A DNA stretch of 64,000 bases from positions 1-64,000 of the forward strand of contig ARYC01002037.1 in the NCBI GenBank assembly GCA_000711775.1, given 5' to 3'. Below, piece after piece: positions 46,691 through 59,200 of the stretch. The notes under the pieces are model-generated. The model did not search any database and was not told the origin of the DNA. It saw only the letters and a list, made by a program, of their open reading frames with translations. Numbering within the stretch: the first letter of the stretch is position 1; each line of letters opens with the position of its first letter. The position numbers and the translations under genes were made by a program. The DNA comes from Oxytricha trifallax (taxonomy: Eukaryota; Ciliophora; Spirotrichea; Sporadotrichida; Oxytrichidae).

Positions 46691-46941
46691 ATTGTAAATA
46701 TAAGAATTATAATAATATTTACTATTTTTTACTTTAATATCCGATTTAAATATCAAGCAGAGGGTATAGAATATATTCACAGTTATTAAATATGTGAGTA
46801 ATCATTTATAAATCATTGTTTATAGGATTGTCTTAATAAAAAATGATTTAATTACGTAATTAAATATAGACTATTTTTATCAGAATTAGTATCTTCAAAT
46901 TTAATGATAAATTATATACTTTATATTAGAATGCTATTCTT

Positions 46942-49900
46942 TCAATCGCTTTCATCTTCTTTATCCAGCACTTCAGTATCTCTGTGTTGTTTATTGTCAA
47001 TTTATATAATAAAATGACATAAACTTCTTGTGTATATTTTTATTATATAATACTGGATTTATTGGATGAGTTGATGTTATTGTTCATGAGTGATTGGCTT
47101 TCTTCCTCGTCAATATCATTCTCAACGTGTATATTTCCATTGTTGTTATTTGGATTTGGCATTCTCTGCTTCTTATCCCCTGACAATCTATGAGCGAATT
47201 TTCTTCCCTCTAGAGCTCTCTTGAATTCCTCCTCTTCCATCTGTTTTCTCAGTTTCTCCTCGATTTGTCTTTGAGACTCCTCGGATTGCTTCTCCCACAA
47301 TCCTCTGTAGTGACCCTCTTCTTTGTTATTGTACAAATAATTAAAAAGTGGATTGTTTTAGAAGAATTTAGTTCTAATTTTTAATGTTATATGTATTAAA
47401 TCATTATTGTAGGAATACTTATAATTTGGGAAATTATATTATAATTAATAAAATGAACAATTTAATTCGTGGCAGTTAACTTTCTGGAAACCTAGACAAT
47501 ATGAAACTTGTTCGATAGGGAATTTAAAATTAGCTGGACTTTACTATTGGTGGTACCCCTCTGTCGCATGTACTGAAGCGAGATAATTTGACTTTAATTT
47601 TTGCATTAAAATCAACTAAACAAATCTCCCAAAATTAAAGTCGAGTTAACTAGCTTCAGTAAATGCGACAGAGGGGTACCACCAATAGTAAAGTCCAGCT
47701 AATTTTGAATTCCCTATCGAACAAGTTTCATATTGTCTAGGTTTCCAGAAAGTTAACTGCCACGAATTAAATTGTTCATTTTATTAATTATAATATAATT
47801 TCCCAAATCAAATGTATTCCTACAATAATAATGAGCTGTTCATGACTTCCTTGCTCAATGATCTCTCCATGCTTAAGCACCTTAAAATTTATATACAAAT
47901 AGTAGAATTCAATTTATCTAAAGTGAAATGTGCAAAAATGAAGCACAATGATTATATCACAATTCTTAACGGTTGAGAGTCTATGTGCAATCATAAGTGT
48001 GGTAGCTCCCTTGGACACTTCATCAATTGCTTTCTGGATTTCTCTCTCAGTGTTTGTGTCTAATGCTGATGTTGCCTCATCGAAGCACATAATTGGAGTT
48101 CATATGAATGCATATATAAAAAAGTTAATTTCACAAAGCAAGCATGCAGGGGATATTGTTTAAAAATATAGGAGTTTTCTTGAGTAATGCTCTTGCGATA
48201 GCAACTCTTTGCTTTTCACCACCAGATAGCTTTAGACCTCTTTCTCCTACAACTTCTTTGTATCCCTTTGCTTTTTACATTATGAATTAATGGATCTATG
48301 CTCTCTCAGAATAAAATAGTTAATAGGAAAAATAACTATTTACTATCAGCTGATGGTTGAATAAGTTGAATAAGTTCATCTCCACGTTCTTTATTATCAA
48401 GTAAGTTCTTAATAGCAGGGTCTCTAACTCCACCATAACCAATGTTGTACATGACTGTATCATTGAATAACACACAATCTTGTGGCACAATGGCGATCAT
48501 AGATCTGAGATCGTTGATTTTCATTTGAGAGACATCTACGCCGTCGATGAGAATCTGTCCTTCTTCGATGTCGTAGAATCTATAGAGTAATCTCACAATG
48601 GTACTCTTTCCACTGCCAGTGGTGCCTACTATGGCCACACTCTTGCCAGCTGGGACCTTGAAAGAGAGGTTGTTAATTATCATGCGTTTCTCTTCTTCTG
48701 GGGCCTTCTTGTCGTAAGTATATACATATCATTGTTAAATAATATCCTAGATAAAACAGCTTTATACATCTCATAAGTAAAAATTATAATTTATAAAGTA
48801 AAGCTAACATTTTTGAATTCTATTTCTCCTCCCTTGATTGAAGGTGGTAGTGGTCTCTTTTATATAAAAAATATTCAAACATAAATATATTTTTCTAAAT
48901 TTAATCAAATAACTCTCTTTGGATCCTTGATAGACTCATCAACTTCAAGTAGTTCAAATACCATCTCGACATCGACCATGGCTTAACGAATAAATCTCCA
49001 GAATGTTCCCAAGAAGTTCAAAGGTGAGTACATTTACAAGATGTATGTGTTGATCATCACAAAGTCACCGACATGAAAATTTTAATTAATCTAAGCAAAA
49101 ATGTTCAACAATACATGAATTAAAATGGAAATTATCCTCTGGATCGAGAATTTTGCTATATGCTACTAGGAGGGCAGTAACCAAACCAGAAGCGATGATA
49201 AAAGATTGTGCTATATTTAGGACCACTAAACTTTTAGCAACTGATACGTTTTCTTTCTTGTACTCTCCAAGTGCTTTTAAGTATCTTTCTTCTTCGTGGT
49301 CTTCAGCATTAAAGTATACCTGGATATTAAATGAAATAAGGAAGTATAAATTCTTATTCATTAATTTAAATAGCAATCATATTCCAGTATTATAACTTTA
49401 CTTGACAGTCTCAAAATTGAGCAATGAATCTGTAGCCTTCTGATTATATTCAGTATCCTTAGTGGCAAGCTTTTTGAAATATTTGGCTCTCCATTCTGTC
49501 AAAGTACCAGTAGTTGCAATGTAAATTACTACAGATCCACCTGTGATAAAGAAGAAAGCTATTGGATATATAACTATAATGACTATGAGCACGAAAATCA
49601 GTTCTATAAAGATTGGAGTCAAATTGAAAAGCATGTATCTCAATATTTGCGAAAAAGATTGAGATCCTCTAGAAGCTATTCTTATGATTTTACCAGTTTC
49701 CCTGCTCAAGTGAAAAGCCAAACTTTGATGTTGAATGTGATTGTACACTAAATGTGCAATGTATATCTCGGAACTGGCGGAAACATTGGCAAAAGGTATT
49801 TCTCTTATGTTGTTGACAAAATCTGCTAGGAATCTGACTACTGCATACATAGCGACTAACATGTAAGTGTGACCATGGTCAACTTCTCCAATTCCTTGGT

Positions 49901-50274
49901 CGTCCTTGGTAATGGCATCAATTGCAAACTTCAAGATTAAAGGGTGCAGTACGTTGAGTCCACGAGATATTAAAAGCATGAGAATTGTGAGAATGGTCTA
50001 AACTTAGATCAATAAGCCACCCTTCCATAAATAAGGAACTGTAAACTTAGTATAATTATAATCAAGATAGAATTTTAAAGGTAAAGTTCCTGTTAATTAT
50101 AAAGTCCCAAAGTCCGTATTTTTTCTTTTTGACTTCAACTTTCTTTTCTTCTGGCTTTGCAGATGTTGAAATCGATTAGCGAACATTAGGATTTTCTTCC
50201 TTTTTAACGATAAGGCTTTGGTTTAGGCTGACGCTTACTTCCTTTGTGTCATCAGTTGTCTTGTTGTTTTTCAT
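46942..50274 (-). CDS. ABCB-type half ABC transporter (ATM1/ABCB6-like)
   Basis: ATG at 50274, Lys-rich N-terminus ([20 protein letters not shown]). The membrane domain follows: [97 protein letters not shown] and [20 protein letters not shown]. The nucleotide-binding domain follows: Walker [21 protein letters not shown]-loop [13 protein letters not shown], signature [19 protein letters not shown], Walker B with [16 protein letters not shown]-loop MIAHRLSTV, then [17 protein letters not shown]. The typical end [20 protein letters not shown] lies at about 47200-47310, beyond a 419-bp foldback element (47407-47825). The acidic C-terminus ([11 protein letters not shown]) ends at TGA 46942. A TA-pointer break near 49300-49400 restores ETVKYFNAEDH. 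Mitochondrial or vacuolar metal/heme/glutathione-conjugate export is typical of the family. Confidence 0.87.
47407..47825. mobile_element. Foldback (hairpin) MITE-like element, copy 2
   Basis: 419 bp, same family and ends as 29590-30004 (TTGTAGGAATAC and complement, flanking TA at 47405-47406 and 47826-47827). The arms pair with each other, including changes not present in copy 1: TTGGTGGTACCCCTCTGTCG pairs with CGACAGAGGGGTACCACCAA. It lies between the HEQLI segment and the C-terminal tail of the ABC transporter, so the ABC gene is readable only if it is excised or spliced out. I could not find a pointer pair that restores the frame. Confidence 0.87.
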
Positions 50275-50291
50275 TTTTAGTCTCTCTTAAA

Positions 50292-53200
50292 TCAATTATA
50301 AAGGAGCTTTATGATTATAATTCCAAAAGAAATTTTACTATTTAAATTTGTGTAAAAATTTCTCAACCAACTATTTTGATGAACAAGTCTAATATTATAT
50401 TAAATATACCCTAAAAAATCCTATTTAATTTAATTTAAATCCTTATTATAATAATACTCTGTATCATTTCTTTCTTTTGGCCATTAAGTCTCTACTTTTT
50501 TGCATAAATGCATAATCTTAAACAATTTTTTCCTTTGATCTCTCTTCTCTCCCTCATTAATTAATACTTTTAACATGGCACTATTCAACTACTTAGGTGG
50601 CTATTCAGAATTAAATCCATTTTTATTTAAATTTCTAGGTCTTTGAACACTTTTTGTTAATTCCTACGTCTTATCAAACGACTGCTATGTAAAATCTTCG
50701 CTTTGTTAAGTGATATTACTTTAACTGGGCTTCTTACTGTAGACCACAGATTATCTTCGTTTCAATTCATTAAGAGCAACTTATGGCTTACTTAAATCAA
50801 CTCCCAAAAGCATTTCGTTTAAATGAGTAGGACTGCTTAAGACCTTTTTTGTTTTAATGTAGTCTCTCACATTAACGTAATTTGTAGGATATTAGTGGAT
50901 CAATTGCTTAATCTAATCGTCTTGAAGTGTTGGAGTTTTGCCCTTAAACTTCATATTGTAGACTTGGGTTTCATTCCTAATGTCATCGTTTCTTGAAGAA
51001 TCGCGGGATTTATTTTAATAATCAATTGACTATTATCTACGTTTTTGAAAAAATTTAATTGGTCTAAAACTTGAAACTTAGCTTTTCAAAGCGCCAATTG
51101 AGTCTTTGATTCCTATCATTGTATTATTTAGATTAATTTTTTAATGTGAGATGTTTTCTTGCTAATCTAGCGTCATATTTGTTGTTTCTTTTTACAATGT
51201 ATTCATGTCAAAAGATGTCATTCTGGTATGTTTGGTAGTTACATTTAAAGATTTACTAAGAGGGTTATTTTTCCTAATTGAACCTTAAGTTTTCAAAATA
51301 AACCTTAAATGCTACTAATTATCTCTCGTTGTGGAAAGTGTTAACATAGCAGCATTATAGTCTTTGGGTGAATCAGGAATGTTAATTGAAGTTGCATAAG
51401 TTGAATCATTAAAGTTTATTATGGTATTTTGTTTAATTGAAGTGAACTTCGATTTTAAGTTTATACTTGGCCTTGTGCTTTGTTGAGCACTTGAATTCTA
51501 TAGAGTTAATTTCTATTGCTAGCTACCGAATCGCATATTAGATATGAAGGTTTTGTCTTCATTGACAGAGTTAAAATCGTGATTCTTTATTGAATTTAAA
51601 TCGAATGAAACGCTGCCATTCAAAACTCCAAAACCCCTTAATAAGGTTGTAAGTACTTTGATTTGTAGGGTATAGTTGGGGTCTTACTGGGGTTAGTAGA
51701 AAAATTAGGGCAAATTGAAAAATGAGAAATAAAAATTAGCGAAATTTAGGCTATATTTATGATGAATAATATTTAGATTTACTACTTAAGCTTAGGTATG
51801 GTGCAACTATTAATATAGACTAGGTCAAACCAGCTCTAAATTATGCAGCTATAGCAAAGCTTTTACACAAGAGTGCCTCAACTGTTAGATATCTGCTTGT
51901 TAAAATTTTAGCATTTTAGTTCTGGTACCTGAAAACATCCAGGTAGAAAATAAAAGTTCTCTAAGACCCATATTGACTAACTCTGTGACTTTAAGACTTT
52001 AAAGTATTGGGCACATTTTCCTCTTTATTAGAGAGCTGGAATGTTTCATTGCAAGTTTCCTGACATGCATCTCTCTCCTTGGATTAAAGCTAATATTTAT
52101 AGAAGAAATGGTATTACTTTCAAGACTGTCAACAGAATGAAGAGAGTGATTGATTCTACAGTGCCATTTTATAGTAATAACTTAAACTTAATATATATGA
52201 TTAAATGCAGAGAGCTATTGATAATAACATAAAGTTCATACATGCAGATGAAGCTGTGTTAACCTTCAACACCTTATTAATAAGTTATGGTACAAAAAGT
52301 ATGATAACATTGAAGTTTATGACTAAAAAGTGAAGGTTTTCACCCATGCAATTTTAGCTGGTATTGCGAAGATTCAGGCTTAGAAAGTTATGTCATTCAT
52401 CCTCGCTCAATTAAGCGAGAGTGGCATATTGAGTTCTTGCATAAGCTAAGAGATAAATACAACGATCGAGAGATCATCTTGTTTGTTGATAATCTCTCTG
52501 TTCATAAGACTAAGAGTCTAAGAAAGCTTTTGAAGAGTTTAACATAACTCCTGTATAGAACGTTCCCTATAGCCCACAGTTTAATGTAATCGAATTCTAT
52601 TGGAGTTGAATCAATACTCACTACAAGAAGCTGCTGCTGTATCATCTTATGCTTGACTTGCCCATCGATACAGTAGAATTAATTCAAAGTAGTTCCAAGA
52701 GAGTGAATAAATGCAAGACTACGATATGCGCAAGGAAAAAGAGAATGAATGTTTATTAATAAGTTTTAGACTTAAATGAAAGAAATAGTTCACATATTAA
52801 ATCGGCCCTTAAAAGGATTAGGCTTCTCTTTCATTTCTTCTTAAAGCTTGATAGGCCCTAAGTTTCTTATCTTACTGCCATCCCTGTATCTATATTCATA
52901 TTTTCTGGCTTTTAAATATCTTTAAAGTCTCTTGTTAACTTAATGAACTGTCTGCTGTTTTCTATCTCTATGAACCATATAGCATGCTCTTTCATTAGAT
53001 AAATCCCAGTGCCAGATTTTCCAACAAAGTTATGTTTCAAAGCTTTCTTGAAAGATAAGGATGCTTCTTAAGTTCCTCTACCCAAGTTGAGCTATTAGAA
53101 TGCCTTGCTTCTTCTCGTCTTCAAGAGAAATTGAATATTGTTTCTTATGAGCTTCTTCAATTATTTCTCTGAGATACTTCTCTTTTATTATACCAAGAAC

Positions 53201-56200
53201 ACCAAAGAAGAAATTCCTCTCTGGTAGTTTATTAGAGGGTTGCTTATTGGTAGGAAGGTAAACTACCACTTCCTCATCTTACATGGCATTCTCATAAAGA
53301 TTAGGTCTTGAAATCTCAGGTTAGTTGAGAATTTCAATTAGCTTAATCTCTTTATTTTCAAAAGCTTTCTTCTCCTCACAAAGTATAGCTTTTAAGAATG
53401 AAATTTTGATACCTTCCATCGTTGGAAGGAATAAACCAACTGCATAATATGTTAAAAGTTATCAAGTTATCATTCTTTGTAAAGTTAGGTATCAATAGAG
53501 ATCTTTCTAACTTCTGAATCTTGAGATCATTTTTTGAGCCTCAACTCTTTTCATTTGATCATTGAGTGATTCCATCTTTGTTCCTCTTCCTATAAATGAA
53601 TTTCAAATTATAATTGATAGCCTTCTGGATCCTACTATTTAAAAAACTTACTGTTGGGTGTGGGCATTTTATAGGAGGTCAAATCTGCAAAGATACGTGG
53701 AGAAAGTTTGCAGAAGCTGTAACAAACTGCAGAGATTGAGCTCCATTTTTTATCAATTTAGTTCCATTAAATTAGTACTGAATTTGCTTAAATTTAATTA
53801 GTACTGATACTAAATCCGTTTAAACTTAATTGGTACCAATTTAATAGTACCAAAACTTAATAAGTACCAAGTTTTAAACTAATGAGGTTTTAATGGAAAA
53901 GTTCCAAAATAGTTCAAAACCTAATTTGTGCCAGTACAAACATGAATTTTATCTAAGTTGGTACCAAAATTAAAATATTAAGCATGAAATTAGAAAAATT
54001 AATAGTTATAAACTAAGTATAGATATGATCTCTAACACTTCAATATCAACCATTATTGTTGCAGTGCTAAATCATATACTGAGTAAATATAACTAGAGAG
54101 GTTATTGAAGCTTTTTAAAAGAAATTTAAAATTGAATTTAAACATAGCGGCTAACTTAAATCGTAAAACAGTCTTTCTTGGAACATGATAATCATAGCTA
54201 AACTTTGGCTAAACTAAAAGCCTGAAATTATTTATGTTCAGAGGGAGGTAGAGCAAAGAGCTCTTGAGTTTAAAGCAGAGGTTTTTATCATTGAAATATT
54301 AAACCATAAGGAGAGCACAGAGATAGGAGTTTAAACTTAAATTGATTATGTTAAAGAAGAAAAAGAACAGCTACCAGTTGAAAAAATAAAAATATTTTAG
54401 TGCCAAGAGTTCTAAAATTTTTCTCAACTTAATTAAGCTTGAAGAAGGATATTAAAGAGATACATTCTGGAAAGGCTAAGGTGTATTTCAAGCACGATAA
54501 GGTAGATGGCAGGTATTAGAGTACGACATGCATGAAGTCGTATACTCACTGAGTTAAAGTTAAAAGGCATATGCAAAAACATCACCTTAGTGAGTTCTTG
54601 ATTTTAGATTTAGAGACTCAAAAAAAATAAAAGCAAAGAGAAAATCAAATACTCTTGGGCCTCAAAGAGAATAGCAGGAGAAATTCAAGAAGCAGAAACG
54701 ATTTGAAACAATGAATCAACCTGCAGGAAATACCTTTTTATCATGCTTCTAAGAGAGAGCTATGTATATTCCTGCATTGAATGTAGTTGATCTTAGCTGT
54801 TGCATTGAAAAAAGATTTAAATATAAGCGTGCCTAATAAAAGTAAAGCTCATAGTGGTTGATGAGTATGCATATAAAGTTTAGCCTTTCACCTATCTAAT
54901 TAAGAGTGAGCAGTACAAGAATCAAAACCACAAAACCCTTTCAGTTGTTTGATTGAGTTTTTGATTGATAAAGGTAGACTATTAGTGCATCCTTTATTAA
55001 GGTTTTAATAGGGCTTATGTATGGGTTTAATGTTTAAATATTAGTAATTTAAGTGAGTATAACATGCGAGTTTTTGAAATATTTCACACAAACATAAGCT
55101 AAGAGTTATGTGGCAGTTCTCTTAATTTTATCTTTCTCAGTTAATGTTTGATTGTTTTCTATTGTTAATTAATTCTCTTTGCTTGGCTTGATAATAGTTG
55201 AGCATGCAAGTTCTCTGAGACCTCCATTATTTTATTTTTATCGAGGTATTGCTTGATTCTTTACTTAGAATCTCTCTAATCCTTGCAGCTAAAGTAATCG
55301 TTTCTTCGCATGTCACTCTCTTTTATTATTATTGCAAGAGCCCAGATATCCCATTAAACGTCTCCATCTCTCCAATCTTCTTTCTCTGGGAAATATCCAG
55401 GAGTACCATATACATTGCCTAATGCATAGGCTTACACTCTTTGAGCTCTGTTGAAATCAATGATATAATTTCTAAGAGGTTGAAAGTTCCTCATATGTTC
55501 TCTGGTTTTAAGTCTCGATGAACATTGCCAAGTTTGTGAAGCTCTTCAATACCCTCAACTATTTGCTGCACAATATAGCCAATTTATCTTCGGCATCTAT
55601 TGTCAGATAAAAATTCTCTGTAAGTCATCTCGAGGGGAGGAAGTCTAAATGCAACATGATCTATGCTTACACTCTCTAAACTTTGCTTGTTAAAGAGCAT
55701 AATAATCATTAGCGAATTCCATTTGGAACTTGTCATTAGCAAGGAAGTAATTGAATGGATATATTTTACAGGCACTTTAGCCATCTGTGATGACTCTCTT
55801 CTCTACTTTATCCTCAAGAGTGAGGTAGCTTTCAAGGCAAGAATATATGTCATTAATTTTAAAGATAGGAATCTTCATCGCCTCAATTTTTACCATGATT
55901 TTGATTATCTCAGAGACAGGAAAGTTCTTCACAGCTTTCTTCATTTTGACTAACTTCTATAACTTCAACTCTCTAAGAGACTCGTCAGGATTTCTTGATC
56001 TTCTTTTTTATAGGAATATTTTTCCTGTATGTTCATGAATAAAGAAAAAACTTTGATTTTGCATTTTCTTTAAGTGCACTTTGAGGTCTCTTGTATGAGA
56101 ATATGGATTCTCACAGAACTCACAGATATATATTTGCCATTTTTCTTTTAATGCTTTAGATATAACGTAGGCATATCGTTGTGTATATCTCTCTAATGTT

Positions 56201-59200
56201 TCTTGTAAGTTGACTTGTAGAGGAAAACTTTATTGCATTCTTTGCATTAATAGTCTACTTTGGCTTGTAATGATTAATGCTCTATGGCGGCTTGTTTAAT
56301 CTCCTCCTCAATCTCCACAGCTTCTATGATAACCTACTGCTTAACTTATATTTAAACCTCAAAGCTAGACTGGTCAAAGTTGTCATATGTAGTCTCCCAC
56401 TGAGTATCAGCGTCTCTGGTCTCTACTTTTCTTGGTTTCTGGAATGATAATTTTTTTTATTGACTTTACCCAAGTCATCCTACTCTTCTCAAAAGGTTAG
56501 CGCTCATTTTAGTTTGCTGATATATTTTAATATAATATTGATCAAATCAAAGCAGGTTCTATATATTAGTAGAGTATAAGACATTGTGGTATATTCTTTA
56601 GCGAGAGGTAAGAAAATTAAATCTCCATTTAGGGCTGTAAGTTGACATATTTTATGAGTAAACTGTATATTTTAGTGAATTAAAAACCTCCTAAAGAAGT
56701 TTTGATTCTCTTAGAGGTCCTCCAAATCAAGTTTAAGCTTTATTTGAAGGTAAAGTTAATAAACATTTTTTAATTTAATATGCTATTAATTAAGTTTTAA
56801 CCTTAAAATTAAACTCCTAATAAAGTTTGAACTTAATTTGGAGGACCCTCTAAAATAACTAAACATAAATAGGAGCAATTTAATGGAGAAAGTTTGATAA
56901 AATGGAAATCTATCTGTGAAACTTGAAGCAAGTTTTTTATGCTTTTCCTCATATTTTTCAAAGTAGACCTCCAGTACGTTCTCCCTATTTAGTAGTAAGA
57001 TTTTAATAAACTTAGAATGGATATCTATAATTTAAAATTTCATTAACATTTATAGAAAGAGGAATCAAGATGGAGTCTATAAATGATGCAATGAATAGAA
57101 TTTAATCTCAGGATTTAATAGGAAAATTTCAAAGTAAAAAGAACCTATATAGATATTTGGTATAGCAAGGTAAGTTCTTAAGTAAGATTAATATATCTAT
57201 TATAGTTGGATTGTTCTTACCAACCCAGGAAGGAACTAAATTCTCGTTTTTAAAAGCTTTGTGAAGCGAAGATAAAAAAGCATTTAAGATTAATGAAATA
57301 AAGATGATAGAGATACCTAAATACCATGAAATATCTGTAATAAATCTCTATGATGATGCTATGAGTGATACGGATGTAGCTCTCTATCTTCTATCAAAGC
57401 TGTAACTCTCTAATAAGTTGCCAGAGAGAAACTTCTTCTTTGGCGTTCTTGGAACTCTGTAGCCTGAGTACTTAAATGAAGTTATATAAGATGCTCATAA
57501 GAAACGCTTCCGCATCTCTCCTGGAGAAAGAGAGAAGAAAGGAATAAAAATCAGTGAGACCTGGCTATAGGAACTGCAGAACCATCCATTCATCTCTAGT
57601 AAGCTCAGTCTTCTAATTTTATAGAAAAACCTGGTACTGCTATATACTTTATGAAAGAGTGCAGTAAACTAAACAGAGAGAGAAAGTCTAAAGTAAAGCA
57701 TGAATTGAGGAAGAGATTTATAAAAGCCAGACAAGAAAAACATAGATGCAGGAGCTGGCACTAAGAGAAGAAATATATGCTCAAGCAAGCCTTAAAACGA
57801 AGAAAAGAAAGAGAAGCCAAATTCCTTTATGGGTTAATTTAATATGTGAACTTATTCATTCGCTTAAATCTAAAACTTATTTATAAAAACATAATCTCCC
57901 TTCTCAAGTGCATACTTTAGTTTTCTCATCGCTGACTCTCTTAGCAGCACTCATAATAAAATTGGCTTTATCTATCATTAAATAATGCATCAGATGGTAG
58001 AGCAGCAATTTCTTATAATAACCCCCAATATAATTCAATTCTAGTGAACTAAGGGAGGGCTGTAAGGAACATTAAATACACGAGTTATGTTTAGCCTTTC
58101 ATATTCCTTTCTTGAGTCTTTAGTTTTATGAACTGACAAGTTATCAACGAACAAAATAATCTCTTAGTCATCGTATTTGTTTCTGAGTTATTGTAAGAAC
58201 TTAATTTATTATTCAGTCTTTATAGAGCGAGGGTGGATAGCATAAGTCTCTAGGCCACTATCTTCACTGATTCCACCAAGGATTGCATGAGTTTATATCT
58301 GAACCTTTTAGTCATAAACTTCTATATTACTATTCCTCTTGTACCAAGACCTTGATATAAATGTATTGAATGTAATTACAGCTTCATCAGCGTGTATAAA
58401 CTTTATATTATGCTCTTAAGACCTCTACATTTAATCGAATGTATAATTTAAATTAGTCTTATAAAATGGAACATTAAAGTCAATCACTGTCTTAATGTGA
58501 TTGACTGTCCCGTAAGATATTCCATTCTTTTTATATATCTTAGCTATAGACTATGCAGAGATATGAAGCTCAGGGAATTGGCAATGAAACATCACAGCTC
58601 TTCAGGCCAGAGAGAAGTGAGCTCAATATTTAAGAGTCTTATTTTTCATTAATAAGATTATCGATATGATTCTGATAAAATTTTAGAGGTCTCTTAGGCT
58701 TAGAATTAAGATGCTATCTCTTTAAATTCAATGCTAATAGACAGTGAGGAGCAGGAGATTTATGGAGCAGCCTTGGTATAAACGTGTAATTTAGAATAGG
58801 CTTGAGTTATTCACTATATTCATCGCATCCATAGCTCAACCTATACAATAAATCTATATACAAACTGTCATAAACTGTACGCAAACTTCGCATAAACTGA
58901 CTTAAATTACTAATATTTTAACATTAAATCCCTACATCAACCCTATTAAAATCCTAATAAATTATGCAATAATAGTCTACTTTTATCAATCAAAAACTCA
59001 ATCAAACTACTGAACATGTTTTGGGGTTTTTAATGAATTCGCAAACGAATATATGGTTCTAAGAGAGGCATAGAGAAGAGACTCCAAGAATTTGCTAAAG
59101 TTAGATGGGGTTATTTTAGGCTTTGGTTTCATCGCACTTAGACTAAAGAAATTTGAAATGACTCTTTGAGACTATCTATATCATAACAGATACCCAAATG

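Larger units (their letters stand above)
54923..59031. mobile_element. TBE transposon C, inserted into TBE B
   Basis: Left end CAAAACCACAAAACCC at 54923, right end GTTTTGGGGTTTTT at 59031, length 4109 bp, with AAT duplicated at 54920-54922 and 59032-59034. The TIRs continue inward with TTCAGTAGTTTGATTGAG-type sequence, as in TBE A. Gene order: 57-kDa gene (-), 22-kDa ORF (+), transposase (-). All three genes carry disabling changes. Confidence 0.95.
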
